From assembly GCF_947507565.1 (NCBI RefSeq), contig NC_089175.1, forward strand, positions 248,001-312,000: a DNA stretch of 64,000 nucleotides, read 5' to 3'. Below, in pieces: positions 20,749-32,568 of the stretch. The position numbers and the translations under genes are program-made. Numbering within the stretch: position 1 is the first letter of the stretch; every line of letters starts with the position of its first letter. Source of the stretch: Oscarella lobularis. Lineage: Eukaryota; Porifera; Homoscleromorpha; Homosclerophorida; Oscarellidae. Under the pieces are notes generated by a model. The model had not been told where the DNA came from, made no database searches, and saw only the letters and a list, made by a program, of their open reading frames with translations.

Positions 20749-23700
20749 TCAGCTAATTTTTTCAGATCTATCTACGAGGTCTTGAATTTCCTTGCAAACC
20801 TGAAATGCAATTCAAATGTACTAATACACCCTAAAATCACAGTACTGTCTGTACTTCATTCATTTTTGGCCTTTGGGATGAGTTAAATTGTGTGCACTTC
20901 TTTGAAAGAGCAAACAATTGCCGAGCAAATGTGGGTGGCCAAGGTGTTCGAGGATCTATCAGAACAGTGGGATCTTCACCTGCATTTTCCAGATCTTTCA
21001 TGTACATGATCTACACAATAGTTTAGTTTCTTAGACAAGAAGACTTGGTAAGCAACATACAAGATCCGTCTTCTTTGCAGAACTGTAGGGCGGCAAGCCA
21101 GTGACAATCTCATACATAACCTAAAAAACAATGAATGAAAATAAAACTTATTTGCTTGGTAACTCAACCATTCCAAAGGCATAAACATCAACAATTGGTG
21201 ACACGCGACCTCTAAGGGCTTCGGGACACATATAGCATGTTGTGCCAGCAGGCGCGTAATCATAGAAACATTTTGAAGTCTCTTCAGTTTTGTCTAAAAA
21301 TGATGAAAGACCAAAGTCAGCAAGCTTTGCAATCAATAAGCCTTTGTCATCTTTCCCCAGAAGTACATTGGAACTGCAAAATAAACACGTGTCCCTATTG
21401 GTGAGTAAATTTGAATGCTGATTTGCCTTTTGACGTCACGATGAACCAAATAGCAAGACGAGTGAATAAAGTCCAAAGCCTCTGGACTTGGGTTATTCTA
21501 CAGCACACAGCGTAAGCTACTGTACTTGGGAAGTTGATTTACAAATACCCAGACCTTTGATAGCGCATCTTTCAATGTCCCATCCATTAGCAATTCATAA
21601 ACTATGCATAGCTCAGCAGAATCAATACTGTAGGCCAACAATTTAACTATACTTTTATGAGAACATCTGAGATGATACGCCCACCGTTAGGTAGTTACAA
21701 AAAAAACAAGAACAGACTTACGCGGACAAAGCCTGAATTTCGGACGGAAATTGTCTTCTGTGTAGTTCCAGGTAAGATGGTTTATCACGTTTAGGCTAAA
21801 AAAGAAAACGAAAGAATGAATGCAATATTAGATTTATCGGTTTTGTCTAGTACTGGTTTTAATTTTTTGACTGCAACCAAATTGAGTTTATCTCCCTGTT
21901 GAAGATGTCCTAGATAAACGTCTCCAAAGCTTCCTGAACCAAGAAAACATCCTTTCTTAGTCACAGGAGATGAATTGAACCCGTCAGTTGCCGCCTTCAG
22001 TTGTTCAAATGGTATTTCTACAAGACTCTGCCGCCAGACCAATGAATCTTGGTCTACACGATCAAGAATAGATGATAGCACAAAGCTACTACGCTCTTCC
22101 AACTGAGACGAGAAAGAACAGCGTAAAAGAGGTGACTGATCTTGACTAGTAGTAGCATTATCGTCATCATCTGAGTCATCATGGTGATCAGGTGCCCCAG
22201 CAGCTGCAGCGAGGTCTCGAGTTTCTTTACTAATCTAAAATTCAGTTTATCAGATACACTCATATGCACAAACTTAAAATACTTCTTTAATTTTTGGCCT
22301 TTCAACTAATTCTAAACTTCTGCACTTCTGTGAAAGAGCAAGGAGGTCTTGCACGTTAATCTACAACAACATCAGATTCTTAGAAAAACAACAAACTTAA
22401 TAAGCAACATACAAGATCCAGTTTCTGTACGCCAGTGCCAATCTCATTCATAATCTAAAAAGAAGTAACAAATAACAAGGATAGTTGTCTGGTTGGTAAC
22501 TGCAACCATTCCAAAGGCGTAAACATCGCCTGCTGGTGATACGTGTCCCTCCAACGCTTCAGGAGGCACATAGCACTTTGCGTCAGCAGGTGCAGAGGCA
22601 TAGAAGGATCTCGCTTCATCTTTGTGCAAATACGATAAACGACCAAAGCCAGCTAGCTTTGCAATCAATGCGCCTGTTTTATCTTTCCCCAAAAGTACAT
22701 TGGAACTGGAAAAATAAACACGCGTCTTTGTTAGTCAGAAAACTTGAATATTGATTTGCCTTTTGACGTGACCATGAAACGACTTGCAGGACGAGTGAAT
22801 AAAGTCCAAAGCCTCTGATATGTGACAAACTATAACTAAGCAATTTTTCCACGAAGGTGGACTTTCGTTTTCCTACAGCATACTTAGGAAGTCAATCAAC
22901 TTGATTTACACTATTCCGACCTTTGACAGAGCATCTCTCAAAGTCCCATCTATTAGCAATTCATAGACTATACATGGCTCAGCAGAATCAATGCTATAGG
23001 CCAACATTTGAACTACATTTTTGTGATGACAGCTGCCATAATACGCCCACCGTTAGGTAACTAAAAGTTAAGAAGCAAAAAGACTTACGCGGAAAAAGCT
23101 TTTATTTCAGACGGAAACAGTTTCCTGTGCAGTTGTAGGTAAGATGATTTATCATGCTTAGGCTAAAAGAGAAAACGAAGATAAATATTAGGCTTATCAG
23201 TTTTGTCTATTACCGGTTTGAATTTTTTTACTGCAACGGGTTTATCTTTCCATTGAAGACGTCCTCGATAAACGTCTCCAAAGCGTCCTGAACCAAGAAA
23301 ACATCCTTTCTTAGTCACTGGAAAAGAATTGAATCCGTCGGTTGCCGCCTGGAGCTCCTCAAATGGTATTTCCAAAAGTCTACTATCAGAGGAAGCCCCT
23401 CCTTTTTTTTCTGACTGTTTAGCTTTTCCTTCTTTGGTTATAGTTACAAGGGAAACATTGTTCCTTAGACAGCGACAACGTATTCGTCGTTGCAGTTCAT
23501 CTGAGTTGTCTCTGTCAGCCCCAGGACATTTCTTCTTCTTGACATCTACTGCATTAGTATTTTCAGTAGCTGAGGCATTGGTCAATCTAGTGTTTGGACC
23601 GTTTTCGTGTAAGCTAGAGTTTTTCTTTTTCTGTAGAAAAATCGCTAGCGGTAGCAATATCAATGCAACTTGGAACCTTGTAGCTCTTTGACCATTGTGG

Positions 23701-23947
23701 GTCTGAGTCTGGGTCTGGGTCTGGTTCCTGTTCTGAAACTTTGAGATTCAATATGAAGAATGACTTCTCAAGATTCGACGTAACAAATCGCTCAGAGACA
23801 AGTCCGACAGCAGAGTTGTCATATTTCTGACGCACCTAACGCTGACTATATTAGTCTTCATGGCAAACACCGATTTCCCACAACCTCTTTGGCTGCAAGC
23901 ACGCCCTCTAGTGACCACGAAGCTTTTTGGGCCTTATCCTCAGCCAT
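20749..23947 (-). CDS. Tandem pseudokinase-kinase gene (F3-F2; P2)
   Basis: A first exon may start at ATG 23947 (MAEDKAQKASW). A hydrophobic segment ALILLPLAIFL precedes the first kinase near 23650. Domain 1 has 'EELQAATDGF', GSGRFGDVY and VAVKKFKP, but HRD reads HGH (near 22770), DFG reads GFG in 'AKLAGFGRL', and the C-lobe is shortened. It is a pseudokinase. Its 'RPKIKE' exon joins in phase 0 to exon 21854-22234, which starts ISKETRDL (the usual terminal-exon sequence), runs through an acidic linker (DDSDDDDN) and enters domain 2. Domain 2 has 'FEQLKAATDGF', GSGSFGDVYLG, VAVKKLKP, VHRDVK, ADFGLSSF, CPEALRG and a terminal exon ending SEKIS at 20749. Domain 2 lacks 14 residues before helix E (a 42-base in-frame deletion near 21487). 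Two separate genes remain possible. Confidence 0.6.
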
Positions 23948-24019
23948 TTGAGCACAGGTTTGATGAGAAGAGTCCCTGACAGTTCTTCGAAAACTGCTAG
24001 CGCACGCATTATGCACTTG

Positions 24020-24056
24020 TGACGTCATCATTACACAAGTACCAGAGCCGTATATA
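24020..24056 (-). promoter_or_regulatory. CRE and TATA-like motifs upstream of P2
   Basis: TATATA lies at 24051-24056 and TGACGTCA at 24020-24027, about 105 and 75 bases upstream of the candidate ATG at 23947. The 14 bases around TATATA are shared with the cluster at 20526. The CRE lies downstream of the TATA in the direction of transcription, which is unusual. Confidence 0.35.
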
Positions 24057-24189
24057 ACTCTGACAAGTACTGTAGATCTACGAACTGTTTCCGTTTCAAG
24101 TGCATACAAGTAGCTTCTTTACTATCGAAAATGTCTTTGTCGACACTCTGAGTCACTATCAATTACGCCGACTCTGAGTCGCATGTGAT

Positions 24190-24335
24190 GTCGGTGAAAT
24201 GCAAAAAATGTTACTCACACAACTGAAAGTACTCCCGTTGCAGTTCTTTCAGCTCCGGCAAAACCTGGTAATGAAGCCATACATAAGGCAAAACAACTAG
24301 CTGCTTCACTCACTTCATGAACATCAGGCCTCCGT
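24190..24335 (-). pseudogene. 3' fragment of a D-type kinase
   Basis: The sequence matches the last exon and the preceding exon border of the kinases at 4288-6074 and 30548-32248 ('VLPELKELQREYFQL' and the 'RRPDVHE' end). It breaks off at about 24335, where it joins sequence matching the 3' flank of the G-type kinase (compare 13620). Only this tail is left. The 23.93-24.34 kb region as a whole parallels 30.3-30.7 kb. Confidence 0.6.
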
Positions 24336-24402
24336 GGCACAATCACAAACAAATAAATAAATACGTCAGACTTAAATTATTACAGTTAGACACTCAAGAT
24401 TA

Positions 24403-27400
24403 TTACAGAAATTTTGGCTTTCTCATCTTTGATAGAACTTCGTCCATCGATGGTCTTTTGCGCCTGTCCATGGCAGAGCATAGTTTGGCAAGTTCCAGTA
24501 GATGTCCAGGCAAGTTCTTGCACCATTCAATCCGTGGATCAATCATAGCCTCGGTATATCCCTCTTTTTCTGCATCATTCATATAAGTGATCTAGAAACA
24601 GACTCATAAAACTACAGTAATCATTCCTAGTTCTTCTACTAAGTCCATCTTCTTGGCATAAATGTATGAAGGCAACCCAGTGACAATCTCATAGAACACC
24701 TAAGCCACCACAAACACTGTGAGCCAACCAATTCCATAAAAGTAAAATATTAATTCGTTACCATTCCCAATGCGTACACGTCAACTTTCTTTGACAGGAT
24801 TCCCAAAAAGGCCTCCGGTGGCATGTATGATCGCGATCCAACCGACACGGTTGTAGAGACGTATGATTTGTCACAATCCCAGAATGTTGACAGGCCAAAG
24901 TCAGCCAATTTCACCGTCACTCTCTCGACGTCGTCGTTTTTTAGCAAAATATTAGCTCTACAAAAGAAAGATCAAAATGAAAAAGTACATGACAATCTCA
25001 AAATACGTTTTGACGTCACGGTGTATAATTTCAATGTCGTGTAAATAGTTTAGCGCATCAGAAAGGTCTTGTACAATAAACAAACGATCTTTCCAGCGCG
25101 GAGGATTCGGATTATTCTAAATACAAAAACGTATAGTCAGAACTATTGTTCTAGTCATCAAGCATTCTGGCCTTTGATAACGCTTCCCTTAGAGTTCCTC
25201 CCCTGATCAGTTCATAGGCCATACATAGTTCTGGACCGTCGATGCAATAGGCAATAACAGATATAATGTTGGGATGTTGGCATCTAAAATTAATTGAAAA
25301 GAGCTTGCTACAAATAAAGTATAATGCTGTTCCTTACCTGGACAAAGCTTTCATTTCAGAAGAAAACTGTCTTTTGGTTAGTCTCACTGTTGATGGTCTG
25401 TCATTCTTCGGCTAATAGTAAATTATAATATTTAATTAATAATATTTACCGGTTTTTACTCATACTGGTTTGTATCTTTTTACTGCAACCGCTACGTCTT
25501 TCCCACGTAAATTGAGGTCACCAAGATACACTTTTCCAAAGCTGCCAGACCCCAGTAGGCGCTTGTTGTCTTCATCGAAGTCATTTGTTGCCTGCTTCAT
25601 ATCATCATAGCCTAATAGTTTCACACCCAAGTCATCTATGTCGTCCACATCATCCGTCTCAAGAGAATGATTTTCACTACTTGATCCTGATGACGTTGGC
25701 GACTCAAGGTAATCGAGGCCTTTTCGCGGTCCAAATTCCGCTTGTCGTTGACGCTTATCATTAGACTTCCTTTTATCTTCTGAGTCAGAATCATCTCCAT
25801 CGCTACAACTTCCATCATCTCCACCTGCTCCAGCCACACAGTTCCCCCTGCTAATTCACATAAAGACTGTCCTCAAGAAAAACCAACACGACAACTTGCT
25901 CTAACTAAAACATACCAAGTCTCTGCAGCATTTTCACAGCCACGCATCCGTAATTCATCTTCTAGAATGTCATATTTTCTTTTAATCACAGCACCCTCGT
26001 CTCTTTTAGTACTAGCAGAGCTGGAGGGCTTTTTATCTTCATCCTCTGAGCCATTATCATGATCAGGTGCACCTGCAACGAGGTCTTCAATTTTCTTACA
26101 AATCTAAAAATTCAGTTTGTCAAATATTCTTATGGGCCCAAACTTAGAATACTTCTTTCATTATAGGCCTTTTAGACGACTCGTGACTTGTGCACGTCTT
26201 TGCAAGATCTAACAATCGCCGAGCAAAGGTGGGAGGCCAAGGTTTCCGAGGATCTATATGAGATGTGAGGTCTCCAACTGCCTTTTCCACATCTCTCATG
26301 AATAGAATCTACACAAACGTTCAGCTTCTTGGGGAAAAAACAACCTACTAATAAGCTACGTACGAGATCCGTTTTCATTGCAGAACTATAGGGAGGTAAG
26401 CCAGTGACAATTTCATACATAACCTAAAGAACAATAAATGACAATGATATCTATTTGTTGGTAACTGCAACCATTCCAAAGGCATAAACATCGCCTTCTC
26501 GTGACACGCGACCTTCTTTTACTTCAGGAGCCATGTAGCACTGTGTGCCAACAGCCATAGTAGAATACAATGCTTCATCTTTGTACAAATGTGATGAAAA
26601 GCCAAAATCAGCTAGCTTTGCAATCAATCTGCCTTTTTTATCTTTCCCCAGAAGTATATTGGAACTGCAAAACAAAACTTGCCCCTATTGGTAAGTAAAT
26701 TTTAATACTGATATACCTTTTGACGTCACGATGAACAAATTCGCAAGAGTGAATAAAGTTCAAAGCCTCTGATATATGAAGAGCTATGATTAAGCGTTTC
26801 TCCCATGTAGGCAGACTTGAGCTATTCTACAGAACACTATGTAAAATCACACTACCTAAGGAATTTAGTTAGACTACCCAGACCTCTGATAGCGCATCTT
26901 TCAAAGTCCCATCAATTAGCAATTCATAAACTATGCACAGTTCAGCAGAATCAATACTGTAGGCCAACAATTTAACTACATTTTTGTGACAACATCTGCC
27001 ATGATTGATATGCCCACCTTTAGGTAGGTACAAAAAAAAACAAGAACAGACTTACGCGGACATAGCCTGTATTTCGGACGGAAATTGTCTTCTGTGTAGT
27101 TTTAGGCCAGATGGTCTATCATGTTTAGGCTAAAAGAGAAAATGAGAGAAAGAAGATATGAAGTTTATCGGGTTTGTGTAATACCGGTTTGAATTTTTTT
27201 ACTGCAACCAAAGTGGGTTTATCTTTCCATTGAAGACGTCCGAGATAAACGTCTCCAAAGCTTCCTGAGCCAAGAAGACATCCTTTCTCAGACACAGGAG
27301 ATGAATTGAATCCGCCGGTTGCCGCCTTCAGTTGTTTGAATGGTATTTCTAAAAGTTCATGCGGCCAGACCAACGAATCTTGATCTACATTGTGAAGAAT

Positions 27401-30321
27401 AGATGACAGCGCAATCCCACGCGTTTCCGTCTGAGATGAAAAAGAACTGCGAAGAATGCGAGATTCCTCTGCTGAATTGCTCTTTAGGGTGTCAGTTGAG
27501 CTTTGATGACTGTTTTTTGGACCCTTTTTTCCACCAGCAGGCTTATGCCGCTTTTTGTCTCTATCATCCGAGTCATCCGACTCATCTGAATCATGATGGT
27601 CCGGTGCCCCAGCAGCTGCAGTGCGCAAAGGAGGCGACTCGTCATTGTCATCATAGCCAAATTTCGCAGCAACCAACATTTTAATGATGTTGTCAACCTA
27701 AAACACGTATTCTCAAACATATAACAACAACGTGAGAAAAATTCAACCTTATCCATTAGAGGTCTTCGTTTGCTGTTTTTATCAGTACACATCTTGGCAA
27801 GTGCAGTTAGCTCTCGGGCCTCAGCATGGGGCCATGGTACTCGAGGATCAAACATGATATTCACATCCTCCTCTTTTTCCTCTACTTCAAGCATATAATT
27901 GACCTGTAAAATAGGATCACGTTTAATTAATTAATTAATTAATTAATTAATTAATACTAATTTACAATTACCAAATCTACTTTCTTGCTATAACTATATG
28001 GAGGAAGCCCGGTCACAATTTCATAGAGGACCTGCAGCCAATGACTGTATAATACTGTTATTCACACACATGGAGTCCTTACCACACCAAACGCATAAAC
28101 GTCTGTTCTTTGAGATGCTTTGCCAAGATATGTTTCTGGCGCCATGTAACTTTTTGTCCCAACGGATAACGTCACAGAAAATGATTCCATTGGATTACGA
28201 CCCTCTTCAGTGATAGTCGCTAGACCAAAGTCTGCCAACTTAGCATTGTCGTCTTCTCCAAGCAACACATTTCCACTGCAGGTACATATCAACACATGCA
28301 CAGAAGGTCGTGCTGTTTATCACCTTTTTACATCGCGGTGCAGTAGTCCAGGAGTGAGACAGTGCAAGTACTTGAGAGCACTTGCAATTTGACTAGAAAT
28401 GCGTAGGCGGCTTGACACACTTGGAACACTTTGACTTTCCTAAAGCAACATCATAAAAAATATACAGTAGAAAAATATCTGTAGAGCCATACCTTGGCTA
28501 ATGCTTTTCTCAGAGTCCTTCCGTGTACGTATTCATAGAGCAGACAAAGCTGAGGACCATTAACTGACAAGCCCATCAGTTTCACAATATTCTCATGATT
28601 AACCCTATGATCAGCATTGAATAGTTAAATGTCTTGGCTAGTCACGTGCAACATAGAAATACGGATATCAATAGCGTTTAGAAAAACACTTTTAACTTTT
28701 AGTTCCTACCGTATGAGAGATGAAATCTCAGTCGGAAATTGCTTCTTGTTCAATTGTATTCGAGATGGTTTATCATCTTTGGGCTAATAGAGATATGGTA
28801 TCATTAGATTGATATAAATCATCTAAGATGCAAATAAAATACCGGTTTGAATCGTTTGACAGCAACCTTAGTTAGTCTGCCTCCTACTTCCAAATCTGCC
28901 AGAAATACGTCGCCAAAGCTTCCAGAACCAATTAGAAGTGTTGAATCAAAATCTTTAGTAGCTCGAGCCAGTTCTTCAAATTTGGATATAGTGACAAGGT
29001 CCACTGTGCTATCCTCCGTCTGAGCAAGACAATCAGCACTCGCTGAAAAAAATTCGCTAAAAGTTTCAGTAAACTTTTCCCATTCTGGAATAAAGCTATT
29101 TTGGTTCATTGAAGTTTCCTTTTGGTCACATTGAGAATCACACGTCCTATCAACTTCATCTAAGTCTTCCGTGCCTTTGATGTTCTCTTTATTTGCGGAA
29201 GTACATAAAACAAAGGTGAATTTCTTTAAAATGCCTTTTTTAAATAATTTTTCAATAATATCGTAGATTGCTTTCCAGACATCAAGAAATTGTAAATCAT
29301 TGGGGTCAAAAAAGCGCATACGATAAAAAAATAACGTAGGCCGAGCCTCTTTAAAGACTTTCTCCCGTCCCTTGCAAAACTCGTTCAGAAAAGCTTTCAC
29401 CGCTTGTTCTCTGGATGAATTATTCATTTTCTGAATAACATGGCCACAGTGACCTCCACCATTATTAACCATATTATTGTTTATCTTCAAATCAAACCGG
29501 TGCACTTCATTCTTATTTTGCACAGGCTTTTCTTTCAATTTATTTAGTAGTAGTTTAGGTAGCTCACTTTGTAGCATTAATTTCTTCAACTTGAGTCTGT
29601 TGGCTTGAGCAGAAACAACAGTGCTCACGTTAAAATTGTCAGCAAATCGGAACTTCAACGTGTGGCTCCGATTGCATTGGCAATTTACGTATTTATCCTT
29701 CTGTATTCCTAGCAGAGTCAATGCAACTTACAATTGATCAATTATAAGCTGTAAATAACGTCAACCCATCATTACAGTGTTTTAGTAGAGGATAATGATA
29801 AATTATGATAATAACGGCTTGTGCAGTCTTAGAAATGCTACGCGACTCTGTGTACCTGTTTTAAAATAGAACTTCCTTTCTTCTTGCATGATGACGCAGC
29901 GGTTACTCGTGGCCAGTGCGCGCTTAGTTGTGCATTCAAGTTGTGACTGTAATAAATAAACATCATTAACACTTTTTAACGCTCACAGCAAGAAAGCACC
30001 GCTGCATAATGACGTACAATTAGACAGAGAAAGTTTAGAATGAACCGAAGACGGAAGAGCCACCTAGCTTCCACTTTCAACCGTTGAACGAGAAGGAATT
30101 TCGACAAGTTTTAGGATTCTTTCGAAGGTTGAAGTCTATGTTCTCCTCACCAGCTCGCGTTTTTTCACTGTACCGATGCTCTGAGGCCAAACTCGCCAGT
30201 GTATTACGTGTTCGGTTCATTCTAACTCTATAGTAACAAGTACCCTAGATCAAACCAATCTTACCTTTGGGGGTGTCTCTAAATGCAAAATCAAATCGTC
30301 GTTGGCCTTATCCTCAGCCAT
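24403..30321 (-). CDS. Triple-kinase gene (E3-F4-G2; P1)
   Basis: Three complete TKL kinase domains appear to read through in one frame. Domain 1 (28819-29721 and downstream exons to about 27760): 'FEELARATKDF', GSGSFGDVF, AVKRFKP, LLHRDVK, ADFGLATI, RRPLMDK. The last exon joins in phase 0 to exon 27185-27697 (VDNIIKMLVAAKF), which carries an acidic linker into domain 2: 'FKQLKAATGGF', GSGSFGDVYLG, VHRDVK, ADFGFSSH. The next link exon, 25916-26103 (ICKKIEDLVAGAPDHD), joins in phase 2 to GNCVAGAGG and domain 3: 'DDMKQATNDF', GSGSFGKVY, IIHRDVK, ADFGLSTFWD, ending KMRKPKFL at 24403. The first exon (MAEDKAND, ATG 30321) and its link to 29721 are tentative. All three domains keep Lys, HRD and DFG. 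Alternatives are three genes with internal promoters, or read-through splicing. Confidence 0.6.
27923..27955. repeat. (TTAA)n run in kinase intron
   Basis: About eight TTAA units lie in the intron after the EEKEEDVN exon of the first kinase domain of P1. The same intron in the paralogues (near 6545, 8160-8205 and 32990) has fewer copies. Confidence 0.85.
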
Positions 30322-30547
30322 TTGAGCACATGCAGATTCGATGAGGACTACTCGCTACGCCTAGCGCACGCGCCGTTTAGGACTGCACAGATACTGCACA
30401 GATGCCCGAGCTGAAGTGCCGTTTCAAGTGGCTTCTTTACGCGAAAATGTCTTTGTTAAACACTAATACGAGTCTCTGTCTTTGGCTGTTACGCGGAGAC
30501 TCTGGATCGCACGCGATCGACAGGGTATTTTTATGTCCGAATAAATT

Positions 30548-32248
30548 TTACGCACTCAACCGAAAGTACTCACGTTGCAGTTCTCTCAGCTCCGCCAAAA
30601 CCTGGTAATCAAGTTATGCATAAGGTAAACACTTACAGCTAGCTGTTTCACTCACTTCATGAACGTCAGGCCTCCGACTACTGTCCCAGCTGGTGCAGCG
30701 CTTTGCCAAGTCAAACACTTTTCGTGCAAGCCCGCTTGACCAATTACAACGAGGATCTAACATTCCAAGAGCGTCATATCCCTGCGCTTCCAAATCTCGA
30801 ATGTAGGTTGCCTAAAAATACTGTAGCATTACATTCTAGTATCATCATGCAATACGCTTTACCAAATCAGTTTTTTTGGCAGGAGAATATGGCCTCAAGC
30901 CAGTCAGCAATTCGTACATAATCTAGAGCAGTTCCCATAATTATCACAAAAATACCATATTCAGAAATATACCATGCCCAGCGGGAAAATGTCTGTTTTT
31001 CTTGAAAAAACGCCCTTTGTTGCTTCTGGAGGCATGTAACATCTCGTACCAGCAATTGTAGACCCCGACATAACAATCCCTTTTTCTGATTCATCTTCAC
31101 ATATAGAACAAGCTAGACCAAAGTCCATAATACGAGCTAAGTTATCCGATCCAAGCATGACGTTGGAACTAATAGTGGGTGAATCAATAAACCAATCCGT
31201 AATCTGATCTCTCGTCACATTACCTTTTGAGGTCCCGATGAATAAGTGGAGCTCTCGACTCCGTCTGAATGTGTAATATGCCTTTTACAATATCAATCAT
31301 AATTTCTAAACGACGTTTGGCACAAAGAACTTCTTTTGATCTCTACAAGAACCAAAATTAAAATATAATGCCTCAATAGAGAAACCAAGAGAACCTTTGA
31401 TAAATTTGTAGCTAGAGTGCCACCATCAACATATTGAAATATAAGACACAGCTCTGGTCCATCGCAGCTGTATCCGAGAAGTTTGGCAAGATTAGGATGA
31501 GGAGGGCAACTACACGGACTGAATGAAAGAAATTGTTTGCAAATCAGTCGTCGCATACCTAAGAAGTGATGCCATTTCAGAATGAAACTGTTTTTTCACC
31601 CAAGAAGACGGCCGATTTGTTTCTTTTGCCATTTTTAGTCTTTTCACGGCAACCTGCTGGTCGTTCCATTTACCCAGATGAACCGAAGCGAATCCGCCTC
31701 GCCCGATTTCCTTCTCGAAATTATTTGTCATGTGTTTCACAAAGTCGTAGGGCACATTGATAACTTTGGGCGGGTCGTCAACCTTTGTTGTCACGAATGA
31801 GGACCGTACATAGACTAGGCTGTTTACCGTCGTACCATAGAAGGGCTCGTTGTGATGATCGACTCCACGGGCTTCGGCAATTCTCGTGCACATCCAGCTT
31901 GTTTGCCCGCCGTCTTTGGTGATGGCGAGTTAGCTATGCTCACATCTATGCTCACATTCGCTTCAGCCGAGGCCGATTCTATCCGGGATGGTGGCGAGAG
32001 GCACTGATTGCCTCCGAAGAAGGGGAAAAAGGGATGCTTTCCAATCTTAACTAGCTCTTTACACTCTAACGACGTTTCCTACCACCGAGTAGGCAATAGA
32101 GAAGAACGATCAAGAACCAAACGGCGCTTACAATCAATGCTTTCAATCTTTCTTCGTCTTCTAGCCAATCGGCGTCGGTATTTCGGACATCGATGCCTCC
32201 TCTTCCTTCGTAGCCTTCTCTCAAATAAATCTTTGAGATGGTACTCAT
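30548..32248 (-). CDS. Transmembrane TKL kinase of the IGRGGFAS type (D2)
   Basis: ATG 32248 begins MSTISKIYLREGYEGRGG, and a transmembrane helix follows (ALIVSAVWFLIVLLYCLL, near 32100). The next exon is open as a cytoplasmic region ('SPPSRIESASAEANVSID'). It splices after 'TSPSM' through an intron of about 53 bases (GTACGA..AAG) to VDDPPKVINVPYDFVKHMTNNF. The kinase follows: IGRGGFASVHLG, VAVKRLK, CDGPELCLIF, HRDLKSSNVML (split), MDFGLA, MPPEATKG and the tail VLAELRELQREYF, stopping at 30548. The donor of the transmembrane exon is ambiguous. Further upstream, an exon homologous to the open 'ECSPLTHAK' exon of D1 (near 6040) has a stop here, so the true 5' end may lie elsewhere. Catalytic motifs are complete. 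Confidence 0.65.
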
Positions 32249-32568
32249 TCGGTCTTCTACACTACGGCAGCCCGATTGGCAAACTCAGGCAAACTCCGGG
32301 CGTCCCTGTTAAAATCAAATATTTTACATCTCTGATAAAATAATTAAGCAATATAATTGCGAGACATTTGGCAGAAAAAGTAAAATTGTGCTGTATACAA
32401 TGTATCTTTTGCTTGTGAAGTAATTCGCCACACATGATATCACACAAGCCCAGAGATCTGCTATTCAGAAGAATCCAAGCCGCCAGCTAAGCTTTTAATG
32501 TCGTCATAAATCTAAAACACGCATCCTCGTACATAAAGCAACAGCGTGAAAAAATGCAACCTTATCCA

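Noticed and set aside
660-26740. Repeated TTTGACGTCACG (CRE-like) sequences through the window
   Set aside because: Most lie inside kinase exons and are the codons for the catalytic HRDVK motif on the minus strand, so they are not regulatory sites.
29719-29721. A start codon at 29721 for the first kinase of P1
   Set aside because: The codon is TTG in an animal-like gene. An upstream exon (possibly MAEDKAND at 30321) or a later ATG is more likely.
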